Shown piece by piece: positions 9,935 through 23,400 of a stretch of DNA of 64,000 bases (positions are counted from its first letter, which is position 1; every line of letters begins with the position of its first letter). This DNA is from Nectonema munidae (lineage: Eukaryota > Nematomorpha > Nectonematoida > Nectonematidae). Location: assembly GCA_030549495.1 (NCBI GenBank), contig JAUIRK010001013.1, forward strand, positions 1-64,000, given 5' to 3'. The translations under genes and the position numbers were made by a program. The notes under the pieces were generated by a model that worked only from the letters and a program-made list of their open reading frames with translations, searched no databases and was not told where the DNA came from.

Positions 9935-10075
9935 GCAGCGGATGTATTTTCATTGACCAGGCACTGATGTACCGCTTATCTCAAACTATGAACAAATTCG
10001 TATCGATGAGGAATCGAATCTAGAGGCTTCCGTGCTATGTCCATCATCTCAACCAACCTGCCATGCCACCCATAG
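9935..10075 (-). mobile_element. tRNA-derived SINE head
   Basis: On the minus strand an A-box-like TGGCAGGTTGG (10063-10053) is followed about 35 nt later by a B-box-like AGATTCGATTCC (10021-10010), the order and spacing of an internal RNA polymerase III promoter. The anticodon arm does not pair well, so this is a tRNA-derived repeat and not a working tRNA. The body seems to continue to about 9935; the 3' tail is unclear. Confidence 0.45.
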
Positions 10076-10598
10076 AGTATGCTGTAGGGGATACATCAAA
10101 TTAAAAAACTTAAGTTATGCTCTAAAATTTTTTAGTTTTTGTTGAAGCTCTATAACTTTTTCTGATAGACTTTTTTTCCTTAAAAGTTATTATAAAAGGC
10201 AAATCATTGCAAAATGTTAACAGTTATTTTACTTTTTGTAGATTTTTGTAGCTTGTATCAATTTAGCTTTTAAACTATTTTTGAATGATGTTGAGTAAAA
10301 TGAAATAATGCGATCTTAATTTTTTTGTATTATTTTTGTTTGCACAATTATAACTTCGTTTTATACCCTTGCCCCTGAATCAATCACATTTTTTCATATA
10401 AACATCGCAGGGTGTCTAGTAGACTCTTTGCCTTTAGACTTCATTCACTCATATAAAACTACCCAACCTTCAGTTATTTGTTTTCTCTATGAATCAAATA
10501 TCCTTTCATCAATTCCTGTAATGTGAGACTACTTCATTTTTCAAATGAAAAGCCTATTCCACCCCCTAACATTTTTGGTGGATTTTTTTAAACTAGTG

Positions 10599-11222
10599 TA
10601 TATTCGATGGTTGTAGGTAAAAATGCCCCCAGAAAAAATGCCCCCGAAATAAATGCTCCCAATTAAAAAGTAGGAAAAAATGCCCCCTAATTTTTGATTT
10701 TCAGGATTTTTTTAATTATATAAATATTTTTATTTGGTCCCGTTTTGAAAGGCTAAATTTCTAAAATTTCTTAATCTATAGGGTTTTTTCTTCTTGAAAA
10801 CAATAACAAAGGTACAGATTTGTGGGAATGTGTTCTTAAAATCAGTTAAAATACAAATTATATTTAGAAAGTGTTCTGATACACACAAAGTCCAAAAATA
10901 TTTGCTGTTTTATAAAAAAAATTTTGTATTTAAAAAATTATCGTATGCTGAGTTTTTTAGTTTACTTTAATTAAATTTTAAATGTTTTAGATGAAAAGTT
11001 AACTTTTTTTTTTACAAAAAATCTTTATTTAACATATCTTTTTTAAAAATTTTAATTAATAATTTTTTGTGTTGGGGCATTTTTTCCTTATTTTAAATTG
11101 GGGCATTTTTTTTGGGGGCATTTTTTCCTACTTTTTAATTGGGGCATTTTTTCCTACTTTTTAATTGGGGCATTTTTTCCTACTTTTTAATTGGGGCATT
11201 TTTTCTGCGCACTATATTCGAT
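10599..11222. mobile_element. 604-bp fold-back (MULE-like) element with 10-bp target duplication
   Basis: The element spans 10609-11212. TATATTCGAT flanks it on both sides (10599-10608 and 11213-11222), a perfect 10-bp duplication. The ends are inverted: the left arm has AAAAATGCCCCC, then AATTAAAAAGTAGGAAAAAA and TGCCCC, and the right arm has several copies of the complement, GGGGCATTTTTTCCTACTTT, in a 26-bp tandem array. The interior is AT-rich and non-coding. Subterminal tandem repeats, inverted ends and a 9-10 bp duplication fit a non-autonomous MULE or fold-back element. Confidence 0.75.
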
Positions 11223-11452
11223 ATGCAAATTTAATTAAAATATTTTCGCTGGAAGTATAATATTTAAATTCACCAATTTTGTAAAAAAAATATAAAGTAG
11301 TTTTATAAATTTAGGACTTTAGGTATGCTCTGAATACACTCTATTTTAAAGGATTGCTTGAATATTTCGTCTCCCGTGGTATTTCCAGACCACTAATTTT
11401 GAAAATTGCAAGAAAAAAATTTCGCCCCCAATAATTTTGAGGGTGCGCCCCT

Positions 11453-14400
11453 TATTTACATGATGAATTACAAGCATATGTCATAAAATTGATCAATAAA
11501 CGTACTGAAAATTTAAATATTTTTCATAAAATCGCTATTTTTGGCATATTTCATTTATATTTAAATTCTTCTAGTTACATGTTTTCTTTTAAATTTTTTA
11601 GCAATTAATTTATAAATGATATATTTACATGATGGATTACAAGCATATGTCATAAAATTGATGAATAAATCGTACTGAAAATTTAAATATTTTTCATTTT
11701 TGGCATATTTCATTTATATTTAAATTCTTCAAGTTACATGTTTTCTTTTAAATTTTTTAGCTAACTATTAAAGAACCTCTTTGGCTATATTTATGGTAAG
11801 TTTATAATTAATTTATAAATGATATATTTACATGATGAATTACAAGCATATGTCATAAAATTGATGAATAAATATACTGAAAATTTAAATATTTTTCATA
11901 AAATCGCTATTTTTGACATATTTCATTTATATTTAAATTCTTCTAGTTACATGTTTTCTTTTAAATTTTTTAGCAATTAATTTATAAATGATATATTTAC
12001 ATGATGAATTACAAGCATATGTCATAAAATTGATGAATAATCGTACTGACAATTTAAATATTTTTCATAAAATCGCTATTTTTGGCATATTTCATTTATA
12101 TTTAAATTCTTCTAGTTACATGTTTTCTTTTAAATTTTTTAGCAATTAATTTATAAATGATATATTTACATGATGAATTACAAGCAATTTTCATAAAATT
12201 GATGAATAAATCGTACTGAAAATTTAAATATTTTTCATTTTTGGCATATTTCATTTATATTTAAATTCTTCAAGTTACATGTTTTCTTTTAAATTTTTTA
12301 GTGAACTATTAAGAACCTCTTTGGCTATATTTATGGTAAGTTTATAATTAATTTATAAATGATATATTTACATGATGAATTACAAGCATATGTCATAAAA
12401 TTGATGAATAAATATACTGAAAATTTAAATATTTTTCATAAAATCGCTATTTTTGACATATTTCATTTATATTTAAATTCTTCTAGTTACATGTTTTCTT
12501 TTAAATTTTTTAGCAATTAATTTGTAAATGATATATTTACATGATGAATTACAAGCAATTTTCATAAAATTGATGAATAAATCGTAATAAAAATTTAAAT
12601 ATTTTTCATTTTTGGCATATTTCATTTATATTTAAATTCTTCAAGTTACATGTTTTCTTTTAAATTTTTTAGTTAACTATTAAGAACCTCTTTGGCTATA
12701 TTTATGGTAAGTTTATAATTAATTTATAAATGATATATTTACATGATGAATTACAAGCATATGTCATAAAATTGATGAATAAATATACTGAAAATTTAAA
12801 TATTTTTCATAAAATCGCTATTTTTGACATATTTCATTTATATTTAAATTCTTCTAGTTACATGTTTTCTTTTAAATTTTTTAGCAATTAATTTATAAAT
12901 GATATATTTACATGATGAATTACAAGCATATGTCATAAAATTGATGAATAATCGTACTGAAAATTTAAATATTTTTGATAAAATCGCTATTTTTGGCATA
13001 TTTCATTTATATTTAAATTCTTCTAGTTACATGTTTTCTTTTAAATTTTTTAGAAATTAATTTATAAATGATATATTTACATGATGAATTACAAGCATAT
13101 GTCATAAAATTGATGAATAAATATACTGAAAATTTAAATATTTTTCATAAAATCGCTATTTTTGACATATTTCATTTATATTTAAATTCTTCTAGTTACA
13201 TGTTTTCTTTTAAATTTTTTAGCAATTAATTTATAAATGATATATTTACATGATGAATTACAAGCATATGTCATAAAATTGATGAATAATCGTACTGACA
13301 ATTTAAATATTTTTCATAAAATCGCTATTTTTAGCATATTTCATTTATATTTAAATTCTTCTAGTTACATGTTTTCTTTTAAATTTTTTAGAAATTAATT
13401 TATAAATGATATATTTACATGATGAATTACAAGCAATTGTCATAAAATTGATGAATAAATCGTACTGAAAATTTAAATATTTTTGATAAATCCTATTTTT
13501 GGCATATTTCATTTATATTTAAATTCTTCTAGTTACATGTTTTCTTTTAAATTTTTTAGTAACTATTAAGAACCTTGGTATATTTATGGTTATAATTATA
13601 AGTTTTACATGATGAATTACAAGCATATGTCATAAAATTGATGAATAATCGTACTGACAATTTAAATATTTTTCATAAAATCGCTATTTTTAGCATATTT
13701 CATTTATATTTAAATTCTTCTAGTTACATGTTTTCTTTTAAATTTTTTAGAAATTAATTTATAAATGATATATTTACATGATGAATTACAAGCAATTTTC
13801 ATAAAATTGATGAATAAATCGTAATGAAAATTTAAATATTTTTCATTTTTGGCATATTTCATTTATATTTAAATTCTTCAAGTTACATGTTTTCTTTTAA
13901 ATTTTTTAGTTAACTATTAAGAACCTCTTTGGCTATATTTATGGTAAGTTTATAATTAATTTATAAATGATATATTTACATGATGAATTACAAGCATATG
14001 TCATAAAATTGATGAATAAATATACTGAAAATTTAAATATTTTTCATAAAATCGCTATTTTTGGCATATTTCATTTATATTTAAATTCTTCTAGTTACAT
14101 GTTTTCTTTTAAATTTTTTAGAAATTAATTTATAAATGATATATTTACATGATGAATTACAAGCATATGTCATAAAATTGATGAATAAATATACTGAAAA
14201 TTTAAATATTTTTGATAAAATCGCTATTTTTGGCATATTTCATTTATATTTAAATTCTTCTAGTTACATGTTTTCTTTTAAATTTTTTAGCAATTAATTT
14301 ATAAATGATATATTTACATGATGAATTACAAGCATATGTCATAAAATTGATGAATAATCGTACTGACAATTTAAATATTTTTCATAAAATCGCTATTTTT

Positions 14401-17400
14401 AGCATATTTCATTTATATTTAAATTCTTCTAGTTACATGTTTTCTTTTAAATTTTTTAGAAATTAATTTATAAATGATATATTTACATGATGAATTACAA
14501 GCAATTTTCATAAAATTGATGAATAAATCGTAATGAAAATTTAAATATTTTTCATTTTTGGCATATTTCATTTATATTTAAATTCTTCAAGTTACATGTT
14601 TTCTTTTAAATTTTTTAGTTAACTATTAAGAACCTCTTTGGCTATATTTATAGTAAGTTTATAATTAATTTATAAATGATATATTTACATGATGAATTAC
14701 AAGCATATGTCATAAAATTGATGAATAAATATACTGAAAATTTAAATATTTTTCATAAAATCGCTATTTTTGACATATTTCATTTATATTTAAATTCTTC
14801 TAGTTACATGTTTTCTTTTAAATTTTTTAGCAATTAATTTATAAATGATATATTTACATGATGAATTACAAGCATATGTCATAAAATTGATGAATAATCG
14901 TACTGAAAATTTAAATATTTTTCATAAAATCGCTATTTTTGGCATATTTCATTTATATTTAAATTCTTCTAGTTACATGTTTTCTTTTAAATTTTTTAGA
15001 AATTAATTTATAAATGATATATTTACATGATGAATTACAAGCATATGTCATAAAATTGATGAATAAATCGTACTGAAAATTTAAATATTTTAAAATCGCT
15101 ATTTTTGGCATATTTCATTTATATTTAAATTCTTCTAGTTACATGTTTTCTTTTAAATTTTTTAGCTTATTAAAGAACCTCTTTGGCTATTTATGGTAAG
15201 TTACAATTAATTTATAAATGATATATTTACATGATGAATTACAAGCATATGTCATAAAATTGTTGAATAAATATACTGAAAATTTAAATATTTTTCATAA
15301 AATCGCTATTTTTGGCATATTTCATTTATATTTAAATTCTTCTAGTTACATGTTTTCTTTTAAATTTTTTAGAAATTAATTTATAAATGATATATTTACA
15401 TGATGAATTACAAGCAATTTTCATAAAATTGATGAATAAATCGTACTGAAAATTGAAATATTTTTCATTTTTGGCATATTTCATTTATATTTAAATTCTT
15501 CAAGTTACATGTTTTCTTTTAAATTTTTTAGTTAACTATTAAGAACCTCTTTGGCTATATTTATGGTAAGTTTATAATTAATTTATAAATGATATATTTA
15601 CATGATGAATTACAAGCATATGTCATAAAATTGATGAATAAATATACTGAAAATTTAAATATTTTTCATAAAATCGCTATTTTTGACATATTTCATTTAT
15701 ATTTAAATTCTTCTAGTTACATGTTTTCTTTTAAATTTTTTAGCAATTAATTTATAAATGATATATTTACATGATGAATTACAAGCATATGTCATAAAAT
15801 TGATGAATAATCGTACTGACAATTTAAATATTTTTCATAAAATCGCTATTTTTGGCATATTTCATTTATATTTAAATTCTTCTAGTTACATGTTTTCTTT
15901 TAAATTTTTTAGAAATTAATTTATAAATGATATATTTACATGATGAATTACAAGCAAATTTCATAAAATTGATGAATAAATCGTACTGAAAATTGAAATA
16001 TTTTTCATTTTTGGCATATTTCATTTATATTTAAATTCTTCAAGTTACATGTTTTCTTTTAAATTTTTTAGTTAACTATTAAGAACCTCTTTGGCTATAT
16101 TTATAGTAAGTTTATAATTAATTTATAAATGATATATTTACATGATGAATTACAAGCATATGTCATAAAATTGATGAATAAATATACTGAAAATTTAAAT
16201 ATTTTTCATAAAATCGCTATTTTTGACATATTTCATTTATATTTAAATTCTTCTAGTTACATGTTTTCTTTTAAATTTTTTAGCAATTAATTTATAAATG
16301 ATATATTTACATGATGAATTACAAGCATATGTCATAAAATTGATGAATAAATCGTACTGAAAATTTAAATATTTTTCATAAAATCGCTATTTTTGGCATA
16401 TTTCATTTATATTTAAATTCTTCTAGTTACATGTTTTCTTTTAAATTTTTTAGCAATTAATTTATAAATGATATATTTACATGATGAATTACAAGCATAT
16501 GTCATAAAATTGATGAATAAATCGTACTGAAAATTTAAATATTTTTCATTTTTGGCATATTTCATTAATATTTAAATTCTTCAAGTTACATGTTTTCTTT
16601 TAAATTTTTTAGCTAACTATTAAAGAACCTCTTTGGCTATATTTATGGTAAGTTTATAATTAATTTATAAATGATATATTTACATGATGAATTACAAGCA
16701 TATGTCATAAAATTGATGAATAAATATACTGAAAATTTAAATATTTTTCATAAAATCGCTATTTTTGGCATATTTCATTTATATTTAAATTCTTCTAGTT
16801 ACATGTTTTCTTTTAAATTTTTTAGAAATTAATTTATAAATGATATATTTACATGATGAATTACAAGCAATTTTCATAAAATTGATGAATAAATCGTACT
16901 GAAAATTTAAATATTTTTTATTTTTGGCATATTTCATTTATATTTAAATTCTTCAAGTTACATGTTTTCTTTTAAATTTTTTAGTTAACTATTAAGAACC
17001 TCTTTGGCTATATTTATGGTAAGTTTATAATTAATTTATAAATGATATATTTACATGATGAATTACAAGCATATGTCATAAAATTGATGAATAAATATAC
17101 TGAAAATTTAAATATTTTTCATAAAATCGCTATTTTTGACATATTTCATTTATATTTAAATTCTTCTAGTTACATGTTTTCTTTTAAATTTTTTAGCAAT
17201 TAATTTATAAATGATATATTTACATGATGAATTACAAGCATATGTCATAAAATTGATGAATAATCGTACTGAAAATTTAAATATTTTTCATAAAATCGCT
17301 ATTTTTGGCATATTTCATTTATATTTAAATTCTTCTAGTTACATGTTTTCTTTTAAATTTTTTAGCAATTAATTTATAAATGATATATTTACATGATGAA

Positions 17401-20400
17401 TTACAAGCAATTTTCATAAAATTGATGAATAAATCGTACTGAAAATTTAAATATTTTTCACTTTTGGCATATTTCATTTATATTTAAATTCTTCAAGTTA
17501 CATGTTTTCTTTTAAATTTTTTAGTGAACTATTAAGAACCTCTTTGGCTATATTTATGGTAAGTTTATAATTAATTTATAAATGATATATTTACATGATG
17601 AATTACAAGCATATGTCATAAAATTGATGAATAAATATACTGAAAATTTAAATATTTTTCATAAAATCGCTATTTTTGACATATTTCATTTATATTTAAA
17701 TTCTTCTAGTTACATGTTTTCTTTTAAATTTTTTAGCAATTAATTTGTAAATGATATATTTACATGATGAATTACAAGCAATTTTCATAAAATTGATGAA
17801 TAAATCGTAATAAAAATTTAAATATTTTTCATTTTTGGCATATTTCATTTATATTTAAATTCTTCAAGTTACATGTTTTCTTTTAAATTTTTTAGTTAAC
17901 TATTAAGAACCTCTTTGGCTATATTTATGGTAAGTTTATAATTAATTTATAAATGATATATTTACATGATGAATTACAAGCATATGTCATAAAATTGATG
18001 AATAAATATACTGAAAATTTAAATATTTTTCATAAAATCGCTATTTTTGACATATTTCATTTATATTTAAATTCTTCTAGTTACATGTTTTCTTTTAAAT
18101 TTTTTAGCAATTAATTTATAAATGATATATTTACATGATGAATTACAAGCATATGTCATAAAATTGATGAATAATCGTACTGAAAATTTAAATATTTTTG
18201 ATAAAATCGCTATTTTTGGCATATTTCATTTATATTTAAATTCTTCTAGTTACATGTTTTCTTTTAAATTTTTTAGAAATTAATTTATAAATGATATATT
18301 TACATGATGAATTACAAGCATATGTCATAAAATTGATGAATAAATATACTGAAAATTTAAATATTTTTCATAAAATCGCTATTTTTGACATATTTCATTT
18401 ATATTTAAATTCTTCTAGTTACATGTTTTCTTTTAAATTTTTTAGCAATTAATTTATAAATGATATATTTACATGATGAATTACAAGCATATGTCATAAA
18501 ATTGATGAATAATCGTACTGACAATTTAAATATTTTTGATAAAATCGCTATTTTTGGCATATTTCATTTATATTTAAATTCTTCTAGTTACATGTTTTCT
18601 TTTAAATTTTTTAGAAATTAATTTATAAATGATATATTTACATGATGAATTACAAGCAATTTTCATAAAATTGATGAATAAATCGTACTGAAAATTTAAA
18701 TATTTTTCATTTTTGGCATATTTCATTTATATTTAAATTCTTCAAGTTACATGTTTTCTTTTAAATTTTTTAGTTAACTATTAAGAACCTCTTTGGCTAT
18801 ATTTATAGTAAGTTTATAATTAATTTATAAATGATATATTTACATGATGAATTACAAGCATATGTCATAAAATTGATGAATAAATATACTGAAAATTTAA
18901 ATATTTTTCATAAAATCGCTATTTTTGGCATATTTCATTTATATTTAAATTCTTCTAGTTACATGTTTTCTTTTAAATTTTTTAGCAATTAATTTATAAA
19001 TGATATATTTACATGATGAATTACAAGCATATGTCATAAAATTGATGAATAATCGTACTGACAATTTAAATATTTTTCATTTTTGGCATATTTCATTTAT
19101 ATTTAAATTCTTCAAGTTACATGTTTTCTTTTAAATTTTTTAGTTAACTATTAAGAACCTCTTTGGCTATATTTATGGTAAGTTTATAATTAATTTATAA
19201 ATGATATATTTACATGATGAATTACAAGCATATGTCATAAAATTGATGAATAAATATACTGAAAATTTAAATATTTTTCATAAAATCGCTATTTTTGACA
19301 TATTTCATTTATATTTAAATTCTTCTAGTTACATGTTTTCTTTTAAATTTTTTAGCAATTAATTTATAAATGATATATTTACATGATGAATTACAAGCAT
19401 ATGTCATAAAATTGATGAATAATCGTACTGACAATTTAAATATTTTTCATAAAATCGCTATTTTTAGCATATTTCATTTATATTTAAATTCTTCTAGTTA
19501 CATGTTTTCTTTTAAATTTTTTAGAAATTAATTTATAAATGATATATTTACATGATGAATTACAAGCAATTTTCATAAAATTGATGAATAAATCGTAATG
19601 AAAATTTAAATATTTTTCATTTTTGGCATATTTCATTTATATTTAAATTCTTCAAGTTACATGTTTTCTTTTAAATTTTTTAGTTAACTATTAAGAACCT
19701 CTTTGGCTATATTTATAGTAAGTTTATAATTAATTTATAAATGATATATTTACATGATGAATTACAAGCATATGTCATAAAATTGATGAATAAATATACT
19801 GAAAATTTAAATATTTTTCATAAAATCGCTATTTTTGACATATTTCATTTATATTTAAATTCTTCTAGTTACATGTTTTCTTTTAAATTTTTTAGCAATT
19901 AATTTATAAATGATATATTTACATGATGAATTACAAGCATATGTCATAAAATTGATGAATAATCGTACTGAAAATTTAAATATTTTTCATAAAATCGCTA
20001 TTTTTGGCATATTTCATTTATATTTAAATTCTTCTAGTTACATGTTTTCTTTTAAATTTTTTAGCAATTAATTTATAAATGATATATTTACATGATGAAT
20101 TACAAGCATATGTCATAAAATTGATGAATAAATCGTACTGAAAATTTAAATATTTTTCATTTTTGGCATATTTCATTAATATTTAAATTCTTCAAGTTAC
20201 ATGTTTTCTTTTAAATTTTTTAGCTAACTATTAAAGAACCTCTTTGGCTATATTTATGGTAAGTTTATAATTAATTTATAAATGATATATTTACATGATG
20301 AATTACAAGCATATGTCATAAAATTGATGAATAAATATACTGAAAATTTAAATATTTTTCATAAAATCGCTATTTTTGGCATATTTCATTTATATTTAAA

Positions 20401-23400
20401 TTCTTCTAGTTACATGTTTTCTTTTAAATTTTTTAGAAATTAATTTATAAATGATATATTTACATGATGAATTACAAGCAATTTTCATAAAATTGATGAA
20501 TAAATCGTACTGAAAATTGAAATATTTTTCATTTTTGGCATATTTCATTTATATTTAAATTCTTCAAGTTACATGTTTTCTTTTAAATTTTTTAGTTAAC
20601 TATTAAGAACCTCTTTGGCTATATTTATGGTAAGTTTATAATTAATTTATAAATGATATATTTACATGATGAATTACAAGCATATGTCATAAAATTGATG
20701 AATAAATATACTGAAAATTTAAATATTTTTCATAAAATCGCTATTTTTGACATATTTCATTTATATTTAAATTCTTCTAGTTACATGTTTTCTTTTAAAT
20801 TTTTTAGCAATTAATTTATAAATGATATATTTACATGATGAATTACAAGCATATGTCATAAAATTGATGAATAATCGTACTGACAATTTAAATATTTTTC
20901 ATAAAATCGCTATTTTTGGCATATTTCATTTATATTTAAATTCTTCTAGTTACATGTTTTCTTTTAAATTTTTTAGAAATTAATTTATAAATGATATATT
21001 TACATGATGAATTACAAGCAATTTTCATAAAATTGATGAATAAATCGTACTGAAAATTTAAATATTTTTCATTTTTGGCATATTTCATTTATATTTAAAT
21101 TCTTCAAGTTACATGTTTTCTTTTAAATTTTTTAGTTAACTATTAAGAACCTCTTTGGCTATATTTATAGTAAGTTTATAATTAATTTATAAATGATATA
21201 TTTACATGATGAATTACAAGCATATGTCATAAAATTGATGAATAAATATACTGAAAATTTAAATATTTTTCATAAAATCGCTATTTTTGACATATTTCAT
21301 TTATATTTAAATTCTTCTAGTTACATGTTTTCTTTTAAATTTTTTAGCAATTAATTTATAAATGATATATTTACATGATGAATTACAAGCATATGTCATA
21401 AAATTGATGAATAATCGTACTGAAAATTTAAATATTTTTCATAAAATCGCTATTTTTGGCATATTTCATTTATATTTAAATTCTTCTAGTTACATGTTTT
21501 CTTTTAAATTTTTTAGCAATTAATTTATAAATGATATATTTACATGATGAATTACAAGCATATGTCATAAAATTGATGAATAAATCGTACTGAAAATTTA
21601 AATATTTTTCATTTTTGGCATATTTCATTAATATTTAAATTCTTCAAGTTACATGTTTTCTTTTAAATTTTTTAGCTAACTATTAAAGAACCTCTTTGGC
21701 TATATTTATGGTAAGTTTATAATTAATTTATAAATGATATATTTACATGATGAATTACAAGCATATGTCATAAAATTGATGAATAAATATACTGAAAATT
21801 TAAATATTTTTCATAAAATCGCTATTTTTGGCATATTTCATTTATATTTAAATTCTTCTAGTTACATGTTTTCTTTTAAATTTTTTAGAAATTAATTTAT
21901 AAATGATATATTTACATGATGAATTACAAGCAATTTTCATAAAATTGATGAATAAATCGTACTGAAAATTGAAATATTTTTCATTTTTGGCATATTTCAT
22001 TTATATTTAAATTCTTCAAGTTACATGTTTTCTTTTAAATTTTTTAGTTAACTATTAAGAACCTCTTTGGCTATATTTATGGTAAGTTTATAATTAATTT
22101 ATAAATGATATATTTACATGATGAATTACAAGCATATGTCATAAAATTGATGAATAAATATACTGAAAATTTAAATATTTTTCATAAAATCGCTATTTTT
22201 GACATATTTCATTTATATTTAAATTCTTCTAGTTACATGTTTTCTTTTAAATTTTTTAGCAATTAATTTATAAATGATATATTTACATGATGAATTACAA
22301 GCATATGTCATAAAATTGATGAATAATCGTACTGACAATTTAAATATTTTTCATAAAATCGCTATTTTTGGCATATTTCATTTATATTTAAATTCTTCTA
22401 GTTACATGTTTTCTTTTAAATTTTTTAGAAATTAATTTATAAATGATATATTTACATGATGAATTACAAGCAATTTTCATAAAATTGATGAATAAATCGT
22501 ACTGAAAATTTAAATATTTTTCATTTTTGGCATATTTCATTTATATTTAAATTCTTCAAGTTACATGTTTTCTTTTAAATTTTTTAGTTAACTATTAAGA
22601 ACCTCTTTGGCTATATTTATAGTAAGTTTATAATTAATTTATAAATGATATATTTACATGATGAATTACAAGCATATGTCATAAAATTGATGAATAAATA
22701 TACTGAAAATTTAAATATTTTTCATAAAATCGCTATTTTTGGCATATTTCATTTATATTTAAATTCTTCTAGTTACATGTTTTCTTTTAAATTTTTTAGC
22801 AATTAATTTATAAATGATATATTTACATGATGAATTACAAGCATATGTCATAAAATTGATGAATAAATATACTGAAAATTTAAATATTTTTCATAAAATC
22901 GCTATTTTTGACATATTTCATTTATATTTAAATTCTTCTAGTTACATGTTTTCTTTTAAATTTTTTAGCAATTAATTTATAAATGATATATTTATATGAT
23001 GAATTACAAGCATATGTCATAAAATTGATGAATAATCGTACTGAAAATTTAAATATTTTTCATAAAATCGCTATTTTTGGCATATTTCATTTATATTTAA
23101 ATTCTTCTAGTTACATGTTTTCTTTTAAATTTTTTAGCAATTAATTTATAAATGATATATTTACATGATGAATTACAAGCATATGTCATAAAATTGATGA
23201 ATAATCGTACTGAAAATTTAAATATTTTTCATAAAATCGCTATTTTTGGCATATTTCATTTATATTTAAATTCTTCTAGTTACATGTTTTCTTTTAAATT
23301 TTTTAGCAATTAATTTATAAATGATATATTTACATGATGAATTACAAGCATATGTCATAAAATTGATGAATAAATCGTACTGAAAATTTAAATATTTTTC

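Noticed and set aside
10000-10072. A functional tRNA gene
   Set aside because: A and B boxes are present, but the anticodon and acceptor stems do not pair, so it was called a tRNA-derived SINE.
9674-10415. Helitron from TCTATATTATAATAAG to the CTAG near 10,413
   Set aside because: The 5' motif is suggestive, but there is no convincing 3' hairpin before the CTAG and no helicase; the SINE in between also argues against a simple unit.
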